From the NCBI GenBank assembly GCA_034506255.1, contig JAPDPX010000003.1, positions 248,001-312,000 on the forward strand: a stretch of DNA of 64,000 bases, given 5' to 3'. The stretch comes from a candidate division KSB1 bacterium (GTDB taxonomy: Bacteria > Zhuqueibacterota > Zhuqueibacteria > Zhuqueibacterales > Zhuqueibacteraceae). Below, one piece after another: positions 17,451-26,115 of the stretch. The translations under genes were made by a program, and so were the position numbers. The notes under the pieces were generated by a model that ran no database searches, was not told the origin of the DNA, and saw only the letters and a list, made by a program, of their open reading frames with translations. Each line of letters opens with the position of its first letter. Positions within the stretch are counted from its first letter, which is position 1.

Positions 17451-17777
17451 TTGTTGCGCATACAGGGTCTGCGTGTGAGTGTTTGGGCTGACCCCGCTGC
17501 ACAGGCGTCAACGCCGCAGCGCACGTGTCTGGCCTGTGGCCGCAAACGGGCAAAAGCCGCGCTGTTGCGCATCAGTCTGCAGAGCAGTGGCCATTTTGTT
17601 ATTGACCCCCGCCAGAAACTGCCCGGCCGCGGTGCCTACCTGTGCCCGACGGTGGCCTGTGCCGAGCTGTTGCTGCGCCGCAAGGGCCTGCATCACGGCT
17701 TTCGCCGGGAGGTGCCCCCGGCCATTTATCAGCAGGTCATTGCTTTCGTGCGGCAGATGGCCGCCACCACGGATTGA
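17451..17777 (+). CDS. ylxR: YlxR family (DUF448) RNA-binding protein
   Basis: Up to 108 residues from a TTG at 17451; a GTG at 17475 is another candidate and no good ribosome site decides. The family signature is clear: RTCLACGRKRAKAALLRI, then DPRQKLPGRGAYLCP and a final basic helix. YlxR proteins bind RNA and are nearly always encoded between nusA and infB; here neither is present and the gene has its own promoter. A PAP2-type phosphatase gene follows after 39 bases. Confident family, function in this setting unknown. Confidence 0.85.
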   Translation: MLRIQGLRVSVWADPAAQASTPQRTCLACGRKRAKAALLRISLQSSGHFVIDPRQKLPGRGAYLCPTVACAELLLRRKGLHHGFRREVPPAIYQQVIAFVRQMAATTD

Positions 17778-17816
17778 TCCGAACCACCGACAGTCTTTTG
17801 AACCACGGTTGCTTTC

Positions 17817-18782
17817 ATGCCAAATCGCATCTCGCGTTTTCACGATTTCTGGCGACAGCGCTTGTTGCTGTTCGACAAGCTGACCCTGGGCTATCTCGTT
17901 CTCGTGCCGCTGTTGATTTTGCTCTCCGGCAAGCATGTGCACTTGTGGCCGGTGATCGCCGTGGCTCATCCCCTGCTCATTGCCGGCATCCTTGCGCTGG
18001 TGCGATCTCAGCATCGCCTGCCGGCCGGTGTGCGCTGGTTGCGCGATTGGTATCCGATGCTGCTGTTCACCTTCTTTTTCAGCACGGTCGGCCGCCTGGT
18101 CACGCTCTTCCTTCCCTTTTGGCTGGAGCCCTTCCTGCTGCGCAGTGATTTTTGGTTCTGGCAGCGGCACCCCTGGGAATTTTTTTCGCAACATCTCGAT
18201 CGCGTGACCACGGAAGTTTTTTCTTTTGCCTATTGGAGCTACTACTTGTTGATCCCGGCGGTGGCAGCCGTGCACTACGCGGCGCTCAGGCCGGGCCGCA
18301 ATGGCGCACCCACCGCTCCCGCCTTCCAGGCGGTGATGAACCGCCTCTGCCTGGTGATGTACACCTGCTATGCCTGCTTTCTGCTGCTGCCCGCCCGCGG
18401 CCCGCATCACGTGCTCAATCTCGATCACGACCTGCTCTTTGCCGGCGGCTGGTTTTATCGCGCGATTTTGTTCATTCAGAGCAAGGGCTCGGTGGTGGGT
18501 GCCGCCTTTCCCAGCTCCCACGTGGCTGCCGCCTGGACCATGTTGCTGACGCTCCGCAAAAGCTTCCGAAAATTGTTCTGGACCATTCTGCCGCTGGTGG
18601 TGCTGCTTTCCCTGTCCATTTTCGTCATTCAATATCACTACGTGCTCGATGCCTTCGGTGGTGTGCTGGTGGCGGTCGTGATTGAGGCCGTGATGAGCCG
18701 CCGCGAAAACCGCCGGCATCAGACAGTGCAGGCTCAGGCCGTGCCGCTTCCCCGGGCGTCCTTGCAACAGATGACAGTCTGA
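17817..18782 (+). CDS. PAP2 superfamily membrane phosphatase
   Basis: 321 residues with about six membrane helices. PAP2 motifs in order: LLPARGP (first motif region), FPSSHVAAAW (second motif with the catalytic His region), and YHYVLDAFGG (third motif with the nucleophilic His). The family removes phosphate from lipid phosphates such as phosphatidic acid or undecaprenyl pyrophosphate, or transfers inositol phosphate (Aur1/Ipt1-like relatives). The substrate cannot be read from the sequence. The start has no obvious ribosome site. Confidence 0.85.
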   Translation: MPNRISRFHDFWRQRLLLFDKLTLGYLVLVPLLILLSGKHVHLWPVIAVAHPLLIAGILALVRSQHRLPAGVRWLRDWYPMLLFTFFFSTVGRLVTLFLPFWLEPFLLRSDFWFWQRHPWEFFSQHLDRVTTEVFSFAYWSYYLLIPAVAAVHYAALRPGRNGAPTAPAFQAVMNRLCLVMYTCYACFLLLPARGPHHVLNLDHDLLFAGGWFYRAILFIQSKGSVVGAAFPSSHVAAAWTMLLTLRKSFRKLFWTILPLVVLLSLSIFVIQYHYVLDAFGGVLVAVVIEAVMSRRENRRHQTVQAQAVPLPRASLQQMTV

Positions 18783-19061
18783 CAATTTCGCCGCATTTCG
18801 CTGCAGCAAGTGAGCTGCAGGGTCTGTCATGCTGCAGGGAGCACGGCTCGCACGGAATGTCTTCGGCAACAGCCGGATCATGGCACCGCCGGCGCAGATG
18901 CTGGCCACGGCACGGAGCGGACAGGCATTCTTCAGCATAAAAAAATGCACTCAGGTGTCGCGCTCCGCGCCGGCTGCGATGCTGGTCTGCGACCAGGGCC
19001 TTGCCATTCGCACCCACACCAAGCAACAGGGAACCATGCAATCAAACCGCGGCAGGAGGTC

Positions 19062-20024
19062 ATGCTGAAGCAGTTTCGTCAGCGTCTGGGGCATGTCGCC
19101 GTGCTGTTGACCGGTTTGGCGCTGTTGAATTTTTGTCTGATCCGAATCCATCCGGTAGATCCGGCTCATCGCCATTGGGGGCCGGGCAGCAGCCGCGAGA
19201 GTCTGGAACGGCTGCAGGCACAGCGGGCCAGCGAAAAGCCCTTCCTCACGCACTTGCGGGACTGGGGCAGCCGCCTGTTCAAGGGCGATCTCGGTTATTC
19301 CACGCTGCAACACCGCCCGGTGAGTGAGTTGCTCGCGGAAGCGATGCCGGCGACTTTGCAACTTGCCGGCCTCGCCCTGCTGCTCCACTTCGGGCTGGGT
19401 TGCTTGTGGGGCCTGGGCAGTGGCTTGCTCGACGATCGTCTGGGCGGCAGCCTGTTGCGCGCTCTGAGCGTGGTGGTGCACGCGCTGCCGGTCTTTTGGC
19501 TGGCGTTGGTGTTCATCCGCATTTTCAGCATCGAGCTGGAGTGGCTGCCACCCGGGCAAATGAGTTCATTGCAAGGGAGTGCCGCCGGCTTTTGGCAGCG
19601 GCTGGGCGACCGCTTGCAACATCTGGTTTTGCCGGTGACCGTTTTGGGCATCACCGGCGCCGCCCTCACGGCACGTTACGTCCAGGCGCACATGCAGCAG
19701 GTCTTGCAGCAGGACTATATCCGGCTGGCACTCGCCAAGGGTTTGTCGAAGCGGCACGTCATGCTGCGCCACGCGCTGCCCAACGCATTGTTGCCGGTGG
19801 TGACCCTGGCAGGATTGCATCTGCCGCTGTTGTTCAGCGGCGTGTTCGTGATCGAAGTGATTTTTGCCTGGCCGGGCATGGGACGCCTCGCCTATGAAGC
19901 CTATTTCAATGGTGATGATGACGTGATTTTTGCGGTCAATTTGTTCGCCGGTGTCATGGTCGTGCTGGGCAATTTGCTGGCTGATTTGCTTTATCCCGTG
20001 GTTGACCCGCGGGCCCGCTCATAA
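19062..20024 (+). CDS. dppB: Dipeptide/oligopeptide ABC transporter permease, DppB type
   Basis: 320 residues from the ATG at 19062 with CAGGAGGT immediately upstream. Six membrane helices; N-terminal part resembles DppB/OppB (FCLIRIHPVDPAH, FLTHLRDWGSRLFKGDLGYS); the cytoplasmic EAA loop is present as the RLALAKGLSKRHVMLRHALPN stretch. First gene of a four-gene transporter unit. Forms the membrane channel with the next gene. A weak sigma-54-like site (TGGCAC...GC) lies about 170 bases upstream but is not convincing. Confidence 0.93.
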   Translation: MLKQFRQRLGHVAVLLTGLALLNFCLIRIHPVDPAHRHWGPGSSRESLERLQAQRASEKPFLTHLRDWGSRLFKGDLGYSTLQHRPVSELLAEAMPATLQLAGLALLLHFGLGCLWGLGSGLLDDRLGGSLLRALSVVVHALPVFWLALVFIRIFSIELEWLPPGQMSSLQGSAAGFWQRLGDRLQHLVLPVTVLGITGAALTARYVQAHMQQVLQQDYIRLALAKGLSKRHVMLRHALPNALLPVVTLAGLHLPLLFSGVFVIEVIFAWPGMGRLAYEAYFNGDDDVIFAVNLFAGVMVVLGNLLADLLYPVVDPRARS

Positions 20025-20042
20025 GGTTGTCCGGAAGCCAAC

Positions 20043-20834
20043 GTGAAAAACAAACGACAGTTTCAGTTTGGGCTGGTCCTGCTGGCGCTGGTGCTGCTGC
20101 CTTCGCTGTTTGCGCCATGGCTGACCCCGCACCCGCCGGAAGCCATTCCCGCACTTGTCACGCCGCATGCGCCGCCTTCCACACGACACTGGCTGGGCAC
20201 GGATCAGCTTGGCCGCGATGTCTTCAGCCGGGTGGTGCATGGCGGCCGGCTCTCGCTATTCATCGCCCTGGCCGCCACGGCAGGCGCGATTTGCCTCGGT
20301 GGTTTGTACGGCGCGGTGGCGGGATATGCCGGCGGATGGGTGGATCGCGTGCTGATGGATGTGGTCGACATTCTGTTGTCGGTACCGCTGTTCTTTCTGG
20401 TCATCACCCTGCTGGCGGTGGTGGGCGGCGGCCTGCACTGGCTGGTGCTGATTCTGATCCTCGGCAGTTGGATGGACATCGCCCGCCTGGTCCGGGCTCA
20501 GGTGCTGACGCTCAAGCAGCAGCCCTTTATTTTCAAGGCACGTGCCACCGGGCTGCCGCGCCGGCGCATTTTGTTTCATCATTTATTGCCCAACCTCTTT
20601 GCTACTTTGCTGGCGGCTGCCATTCTGCGCAGCGCGGACGTCCTCCTGGCGGAATCCGCGCTCAGCTTTTTGGGTTTGGGCGCCCAGCCGCCAACCGCGA
20701 GTTGGGGCACGATTCTGCACGATGGCAAGGCCGTGATGGCCACCGCCTGGTGGGTCAGTATCTTTCCCGGCCTCGCCATTGTGCTGACTGTGTTGAGCCT
20801 GCATTGGATCGGTGAGAGCCTGCACTCCCGCTGA
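20043..20834 (+). CDS. dppC: Dipeptide/oligopeptide ABC transporter permease, DppC type
   Basis: 263 residues from a GTG 18 bases after dppB. DppC/OppC hallmarks: HWLGTDQLGRDVFSRVVHGG near the N-terminus, then VDIL...PLFFLVI, the EAA loop ARATGLPRRRILFHHLLPNL, and SFLGLGAQPPTASWG. Five or six membrane helices. Partner of DppB; together they form the peptide channel. Confidence 0.94.
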   Translation: MKNKRQFQFGLVLLALVLLPSLFAPWLTPHPPEAIPALVTPHAPPSTRHWLGTDQLGRDVFSRVVHGGRLSLFIALAATAGAICLGGLYGAVAGYAGGWVDRVLMDVVDILLSVPLFFLVITLLAVVGGGLHWLVLILILGSWMDIARLVRAQVLTLKQQPFIFKARATGLPRRRILFHHLLPNLFATLLAAAILRSADVLLAESALSFLGLGAQPPTASWGTILHDGKAVMATAWWVSIFPGLAIVLTVLSLHWIGESLHSR

Positions 20835-20896
20835 AACACCCAATTTGCCAGCCGGCGTTGTCGCTTGCGCCGGTCAGCAACCGGAAGACTCCTTCT

Positions 20897-21934
20897 ATGG
20901 TCCTTCTTTCTCCCCGGCAAAACCCCGGGCAAAGCAACGCGCCGCTGCTGCAGCTCAGTGGTTTGCAAACGCATTATGTGCTCGCCGGTAAAACGCTGCC
21001 GGCAGTCAATGGCGTGGATTTGTGCCTGCATCCCGGCGAGACGCTGGCCCTGGTGGGCGAGTCGGGCTGCGGCAAAACCACGCTGGCCTGGTCGATTTTT
21101 CGTTTGCTGCCACCCCCGGGGCGCATTGTGGCGGGCAAAATCATTTTGCGCGGGAGAGACCTGCTCACTCTCAGCGAGCGGGAAATGACGGCAGTGCGCG
21201 GGCGCGAGATGGGGCTGGTCTTTCAGGATCCCGCCAGCGCACTCAACCCGGTGATGCGGGTGGGTGAGCAAGTTGCCGAGGTCATCCGTCGGCATTTTCG
21301 CGAGACTGCCCGCCGCAGCAAACAGCAGGCACTGGCGCTTCTGGAAAGAGTGCAACTGTCCAATGTCGAACGGCTCTACAACAGCTTTCCCCATCAACTC
21401 AGTGGCGGGCAGCGGCAGCGCGTGCTGATTGCGATTGCCCTGGCCGGCCGGCCGTCGCTGCTGGTGGCCGATGAACCCACCTCAGCGCTCGATGTCTCGG
21501 TGCAAAGTCAGATTCTGGCGCTGTTGCGGCAGCTCAAGGCCGAGCTGCAGCTTGCGCTGCTGCTGATCACCCATGATTTGGGCGTGGTGGCGGAAATGGC
21601 GGACCGCGTTGCCGTGATGTATGCCGGTCAAATCGTGGAGGAAGCACCGGCCACCGCCTTGTTCGCCACTCCTCTGCACCCCTATACCGCCGCGTTGCTG
21701 GCTGCCATGCCCCGTCTGCCGCGGCCTGCCGGCAGCGATCAGCAGGATTTGCGGCCTTTGCATGGCACGGTGCCGGACTTGACTGCTTTGCCGGTGGGCT
21801 GCACGTTTCATCCCCGTTGCCCGCTGCAACAGGAAATTTGCCGCGAGCAGGTGCCGCCTGCCATCACAGCGGCGGCGACACGGTTGGTGCGCTGCCTGCG
21901 TTATGCCACGGATGATGCCCCGGTCTCGCAATGA
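20897..21934 (+). CDS. dppD: Dipeptide/oligopeptide ABC transporter ATPase, DppD type
   Basis: 345 residues from the ATG at 20897; an upstream TTG adds 13 residues without a ribosome site. Walker A GESGCGKTT, ABC signature LSGGQRQR, Walker B LLVADEPTSALD, and His-loop LITHDLG, followed by the oligopeptide-transporter C-terminal domain ending in GCTFHPRCP with the Cys-rich segment. Hydrolyses ATP for the DppB/DppC channel. Only one ATPase gene is present, where many Dpp/Opp systems have two; a DppF may be encoded elsewhere or the protein may work as a homodimer. Its stop overlaps the start of the binding protein (ATGA). Confidence 0.95.
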   Translation: MVLLSPRQNPGQSNAPLLQLSGLQTHYVLAGKTLPAVNGVDLCLHPGETLALVGESGCGKTTLAWSIFRLLPPPGRIVAGKIILRGRDLLTLSEREMTAVRGREMGLVFQDPASALNPVMRVGEQVAEVIRRHFRETARRSKQQALALLERVQLSNVERLYNSFPHQLSGGQRQRVLIAIALAGRPSLLVADEPTSALDVSVQSQILALLRQLKAELQLALLLITHDLGVVAEMADRVAVMYAGQIVEEAPATALFATPLHPYTAALLAAMPRLPRPAGSDQQDLRPLHGTVPDLTALPVGCTFHPRCPLQQEICREQVPPAITAAATRLVRCLRYATDDAPVSQ

Positions 21935-23619
21935 AGAAACACTGCCTTCCTGCTCGAGATTCAAGTTGCCAAAGCCATATGAAAAATGCGTGCGTTGTGA
22001 TTGCCATTGGTCGTCGAACTCTGTGCCGGGCGGCACCGCTGCTGGTCAGCGCACTGGGCCTGCTGATTCTGTTGTCCTGCGGCGGCCGCGGGCACGCTCC
22101 GCGTCCCGGCACCGTGGTGGTCGGTCTCAGTGGCGATTTTGACTCGCTCAATGAATTGAATGCCGCGGATGCCGATGCGGTGCAGGCCATTCAATACCTG
22201 TTGTTTCTCAGCCTGACCACGCTCGATGCCAATCTGCAGTTTGCGCCGCAACTGGCCGAGTCCTGGGAATTCGATGCCGGCGACACCCTGCTCACCTTCC
22301 GGCTGCGCCGTGATATTTTCTGGAGCGATGGCGTGCCCACCACGGCGCACGACGTCCGCTTCACGTACGAGCTGGCGGTCGACAGCACAGTCGCCTACCC
22401 GGCACACAGCCGCTTCGAGCTGACCACCGCCGTCAGCGTGCCCGACGATTACACCGTGCGTTTTCATTTTAAACGTCCCTACGCGGATGCCCTGTTCGAT
22501 ACGCAAATGCCGATTTTGCCGCGCCACCTGCTCGCCCATCTTCCCCGTGAGCAGCTCGCCACCTGCGAATTCAATCGCCGGCCAATTGGCAATGGCCCTT
22601 TCCGCCTGCTGGAGTGGCGCGCCAATCAGCACTTGATTTTTGTCGCCAATGAGAAATTTGCGCCGGGTCGGCCGGCGCTCGACCGTCTGATTTTTCAAAT
22701 CATCCCGGACGAAACGGCGCTGGTGACAGCGTTGTTGACCGGCCAAATCGATGTTGCGCCCGGGCTCTCGCCCGCCGCGTTTCAGCAGCTCGCCGGGCAG
22801 GCGCAACGACGGACCGGGCAGCCACAGCGGGTGAAGCTGCAAATGATTCGCTATCCCGGCCGCAGCTATACATTCATCGCCTGGAACAATGCCCGGCCGC
22901 TGTTCAGCCGTCCCCTCCGCCAGGCCCTGACGCATGCCATCAATAAACAGGAAATCATCACGACCTTGCTTGCCGGCCATGCCCGGCCCGCCGTGGGGCC
23001 GCTGCCTCCGTATGCCTGGGCCTATGATCATGACTTGCACGATTTGCCCTTTGACCCGCAACTGGCACGGAATCTGTTGCGGCAGGAAGGCTGGCACGAC
23101 AGCGACGGTGACAGCGTGCTGGAGCGCCAGGGGCAAAAATTGGAGTTCACCTTGATCACCAATGCGGACAACCCGCTGCGCCGGGATGTGGCGGTGATGG
23201 TTCAGGCCCAACTGCGCAAAATCGGCGTGCGGGTGAAAGTTGAAGCGGTGGGCTGGCCGCGGCTGCTGCAACAAGTGATGGCGCAACGGGATTTCGATGC
23301 CCTGCTGGCCGCGTGGGAAGCCGACTTTGCCGTCAATCCCGCGCCGCTTTGGCATTCCCAAGCCATCACACTGGGGTACAATTTGATTTCCTATCGGAAT
23401 GCGCGGGTGGACTCGCTGTTGCAGCAGGCCCGCGCCCTGCCGGATCGTCGTCATGCCATGCCGCTGTGGCGGGAGTTCCAGCGCCTGATCCTCGAAGATT
23501 GTCCCTATACCTTCCTGTTTATCGAGGAAAGACTGGCGGCTGCCCATTCCCGCGTGCACAACCTGAACATGGATGTGCGCGGCTGGCTGGCAAACGTGCG
23601 CCAGTGGCGGGTGGAATAG
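21931..23619 (+). CDS. Peptide-binding lipoprotein (SBP family 5)
   Basis: 562 residues; a second ATG at 21979 is an alternative start. Signal with lipobox LLILLSCGG, so it is tethered to the outer face of a membrane. Family 5 solute-binding features: LAESWEFDAGDTLLTFRL, then DIFWSDGVPTTAHDVRFTYE, RPYADALFDTQMPILPRH and a long C-terminal half ending in the CPYTFLFIEERL stretch. It delivers peptides or similar solutes to the Dpp channel. The ATG overlaps the dppD stop. Confidence 0.93.
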   Translation: MKKHCLPARDSSCQSHMKNACVVIAIGRRTLCRAAPLLVSALGLLILLSCGGRGHAPRPGTVVVGLSGDFDSLNELNAADADAVQAIQYLLFLSLTTLDANLQFAPQLAESWEFDAGDTLLTFRLRRDIFWSDGVPTTAHDVRFTYELAVDSTVAYPAHSRFELTTAVSVPDDYTVRFHFKRPYADALFDTQMPILPRHLLAHLPREQLATCEFNRRPIGNGPFRLLEWRANQHLIFVANEKFAPGRPALDRLIFQIIPDETALVTALLTGQIDVAPGLSPAAFQQLAGQAQRRTGQPQRVKLQMIRYPGRSYTFIAWNNARPLFSRPLRQALTHAINKQEIITTLLAGHARPAVGPLPPYAWAYDHDLHDLPFDPQLARNLLRQEGWHDSDGDSVLERQGQKLEFTLITNADNPLRRDVAVMVQAQLRKIGVRVKVEAVGWPRLLQQVMAQRDFDALLAAWEADFAVNPAPLWHSQAITLGYNLISYRNARVDSLLQQARALPDRRHAMPLWREFQRLILEDCPYTFLFIEERLAAAHSRVHNLNMDVRGWLANVRQWRVE

Positions 23620-23686
23620 CCGGCTGGCAGCGCCAGGCTTTAACCGGCGGATCAGCCAACCGCGACAGACTCGATGGAGTGAACGA

Positions 23687-25093
23687 TTGCAAGAAGGCAA
23701 AATACTCTACTGCGGCACGGATGACAGTTTGATCGAACTCCTGCTCGGCGTGGCCGCTATGAAGATGATCCGTGCGGACACCGCCGAGGCGGTGCAGACG
23801 CTCGTGCGGCAGGAGCAGCCCCATGCCGTGGTGCTCGACTTCGATTCGCCCCCCTCCCCGCCCCTGCCGCTGCTCAAAACCATTTTGGCGGAAGCCGGGC
23901 AGGCCCATGTCATCGGCGTGATGCGCCAGGGACCCCTGCGGCTGGCGATGTCCGCGCTGCGCGCCGGTTGTCACGATTTTATTCACCTCCGCGAAGAACC
24001 CGGCCGTCTGCAAAACGAACTGGCCAGGCTGGCCGAACGCCGACGCGAACAGCAACAGGCGGAAAACCTGCACGCCCGCCAGCAGGAATCGCATGATTTC
24101 AGCAGGATTATCGGCAACAGCGCGGCGATGGGGGAAGTGCTCGACCTGCTGCACCGCATCATTCAGCGCAAATGGGTGACGGTTTTGTTGCGCGGCGAAA
24201 CCGGCACCGGCAAAGAGTTGATTGCACGCACCATTCACTACAATTCCTCCACCCCCAGCCAGCCGTTCGTCGAAATCAACTGCAGCGCCATTCCGGAAAA
24301 CCTGCTGGAGGCCGAACTGTTCGGTTATGAAAAGGGCGCCTTCACCGACGCCAAAACCCGCAAACGCGGCCTCTTCGAGCTGGCGGAAAACGGCACCCTG
24401 TTTCTGGATGAAATCGGTGAGATCAGCCCACAGGTGCAGGTCAAGCTGCTCAAGGCGGTGGAGGAAAAAAAAATCCGCCGCCTGGGCGGCACGGAAGACA
24501 TTCAGGTCAACACCCGCATCATCGCCGCCACCAATCGCGACCTGCAGGCTGCCATTCGTGACGGCCAGTTTCGCCAGGATTTGTATTATCGGCTCAATGT
24601 CATCACCGTCTCGTTGCCGCCCCTGCGGGAACGCGGCGATGACGTCCTGATTCTGGCACGCCATTTTCTCGCCCATTATGCGCGGGAATATGACAGCCTG
24701 CTGTCGGATTTCACCAGCGAGGCCGAGGCCTTGTTGCGCGAATATCCCTGGCCCGGCAACATCCGGGAATTGCAGCACACCATCGAGCGCATCGTGCTCT
24801 TGGGAGAGGGCCGGTTCGTCACCCGTACCGCCCTGGAACGCGCCATCGAATCCGAAACCCCGATGTTGACCTCCAAGAGCGCGGAAACCACGGTGGTGAA
24901 AATCGAAATTCCGCCCGACGGCATCCATTTCGATGAAATCGAAAAACAAGTGCTGCAGGCCGTGTTGGAAAAAATGGGCTGGAATCGCCGCCGCACCAGC
25001 CGTCTCTTTAAAATTTCCCGGCCGCGTCTGGCACGCAAGATTCAAAAATATCGACTGCAGCCGCCCCACCCCGAAAGCGAAAACCAGGAATGA
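23687..25093 (+). CDS. Sigma-54-dependent activator with degenerate receiver
   Basis: 468 residues from a TTG at 23687 with GGAG eight bases upstream. Residues 1-110 form a receiver-like domain with the aspartate of VVLDFD, but the usual phosphate-site Lys is not seen (FIHLREEP), so phosphorylation may be lost. AAA+ domain: Walker A GETGTGKE, the sigma-54-contact loop GAFTDA, Walker B LFLDEIGEI, and the arginine-finger region LYYRLNV. A Fis-type helix-turn-helix closes the protein (RRRTSRLFKISRPRLARKIQKY). It probably activates the -24/-12 promoter at 25349, only 256 bases past its own stop. Confidence 0.93.
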   Translation: MQEGKILYCGTDDSLIELLLGVAAMKMIRADTAEAVQTLVRQEQPHAVVLDFDSPPSPPLPLLKTILAEAGQAHVIGVMRQGPLRLAMSALRAGCHDFIHLREEPGRLQNELARLAERRREQQQAENLHARQQESHDFSRIIGNSAAMGEVLDLLHRIIQRKWVTVLLRGETGTGKELIARTIHYNSSTPSQPFVEINCSAIPENLLEAELFGYEKGAFTDAKTRKRGLFELAENGTLFLDEIGEISPQVQVKLLKAVEEKKIRRLGGTEDIQVNTRIIAATNRDLQAAIRDGQFRQDLYYRLNVITVSLPPLRERGDDVLILARHFLAHYAREYDSLLSDFTSEAEALLREYPWPGNIRELQHTIERIVLLGEGRFVTRTALERAIESETPMLTSKSAETTVVKIEIPPDGIHFDEIEKQVLQAVLEKMGWNRRRTSRLFKISRPRLARKIQKYRLQPPHPESENQE

Positions 25094-25433
25094 GTGAGCT
25101 GGCCGACCGGCCACCCGGCAGTCAACGCGGAACGGCGGCATCGAAACGTTGCCACTGCTCATGCCCGCCGGTCATGTTTTGTAACCATTCGACAATGTAA
25201 AGTTGGGGGGAATCAGCCTGCCATTTTTTGCACGCCAGAACTCCGGCAGGATGGGGGTGGCGGTATGCCCTTGTGAGATCAGGAATTGCCGTGCCCGTTC
25301 AGAGGGCGGCAGAATGACAATAGAAATACCGGTGGCGGGCAGGTGGAATGGCATCTTCCTTGCAAGTGGCAGCACCACGAAGAGTCGGCAAAATTGCTTC
25401 TGGATTGTTTCATCTCTCACCAAGGAGAAACCA
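25094..25433. other. Promoter-bearing gap before the acidic lipoprotein gene
   Basis: 340 bases without a supported gene. They contain the sigma-54 promoter listed separately and an untranslated leader of about 60 bases. A short - strand open frame here (25172-25423) has no family resemblance and no ribosome site. Confidence 0.5.
25349..25364 (+). promoter_or_regulatory. Sigma-54 (-24/-12) promoter
   Basis: TGGCATCTTCCTTGCA: the GG and GC elements are separated by exactly ten bases, and both halves match the consensus TGGCA...TTGCA closely. The expected start of transcription is near 25375, giving a leader of about 60 bases before the lipoprotein ATG at 25434. The activator gene immediately upstream supports it. 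Confidence 0.75.
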
Positions 25434-26087
25434 ATGAACCACCACAGAATTTACAGCCTGCTGATTGTCCTGTTGGCCGCCCTTGCGCTGCTCACGCTCG
25501 GTGGCTGCAATCTGTCGTCACCCACCACTCCCGATGCCGCCAAGCCGCAACAGGGAGCAAGTGCGGAGGTGCAGGTGGAGCAACGCAATCCGCCGCCGAG
25601 CAACGGCAATGAAGAAGATGATGATGACAGTGATGATGACGACAGCAGCGCAAGTCAGCAGAGCGGGGAAGAGGACGATGATGATCTGGATTTTTTGCTG
25701 GTTGCGCGCCGCGATCCTGCGGAGGAGGGTGTGAGCCGGCGCGTGATCGGGCCGGAAGGTGGCGTGTTGCCACATGCGGCCCATCGTCTCGAAGTACCCG
25801 CAGGAGCGCTTGAGACCCCGACTGAACTGACTTTTGCCGTGCCGCTCTCCGATACGCTGATGTTCGATCTCGGCCCGCATGGCACACAGTTCAATGTGCC
25901 GGTGAACCTGGTGTTCAGTTATCGCAACGCCGATCTGACCGGTGTAAACCCGGCCATGTTGCAGGTCTATTACTACAACCCGGCAGGACCGCATTACGAA
26001 GCCATCCCCACGCAGGTGGATACCGTGAACATGGTGGTTATCGGCTATACCGATCATTTTTCACGCTACGCATTGATCCGTAAGTGA
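25434..26087 (+). CDS. Acidic lipoprotein with ZU5-like domain
   Basis: 217 residues from an ATG with AAGGAGA upstream. Lipobox LLTLGGCN, so a lipoprotein. Residues about 55-85 are extremely acidic, with runs of four Asp separated by Ser (EEDDDDSDDDDSS, then EEDDDD), which might bind calcium or act as a spacer. Residues about 95-215 resemble a ZU5 or related beta domain (VIGPEGGVLPHAAHRLEVPAG then LETPTELTFAVP), found in cell-surface and structural proteins. First gene after the sigma-54 promoter; a TPR gene follows. Confidence 0.8.
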   Translation: MNHHRIYSLLIVLLAALALLTLGGCNLSSPTTPDAAKPQQGASAEVQVEQRNPPPSNGNEEDDDDSDDDDSSASQQSGEEDDDDLDFLLVARRDPAEEGVSRRVIGPEGGVLPHAAHRLEVPAGALETPTELTFAVPLSDTLMFDLGPHGTQFNVPVNLVFSYRNADLTGVNPAMLQVYYYNPAGPHYEAIPTQVDTVNMVVIGYTDHFSRYALIRK

Positions 26088-26115
26088 CAACGCGGACGGG
26101 GAGGCTGGAGGCGTG

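Noticed and set aside
25172..25423. 83-codon - strand open frame opposite the sigma-54 promoter
   Set aside because: Overlaps the promoter and leader of a supported operon and shows no family likeness.
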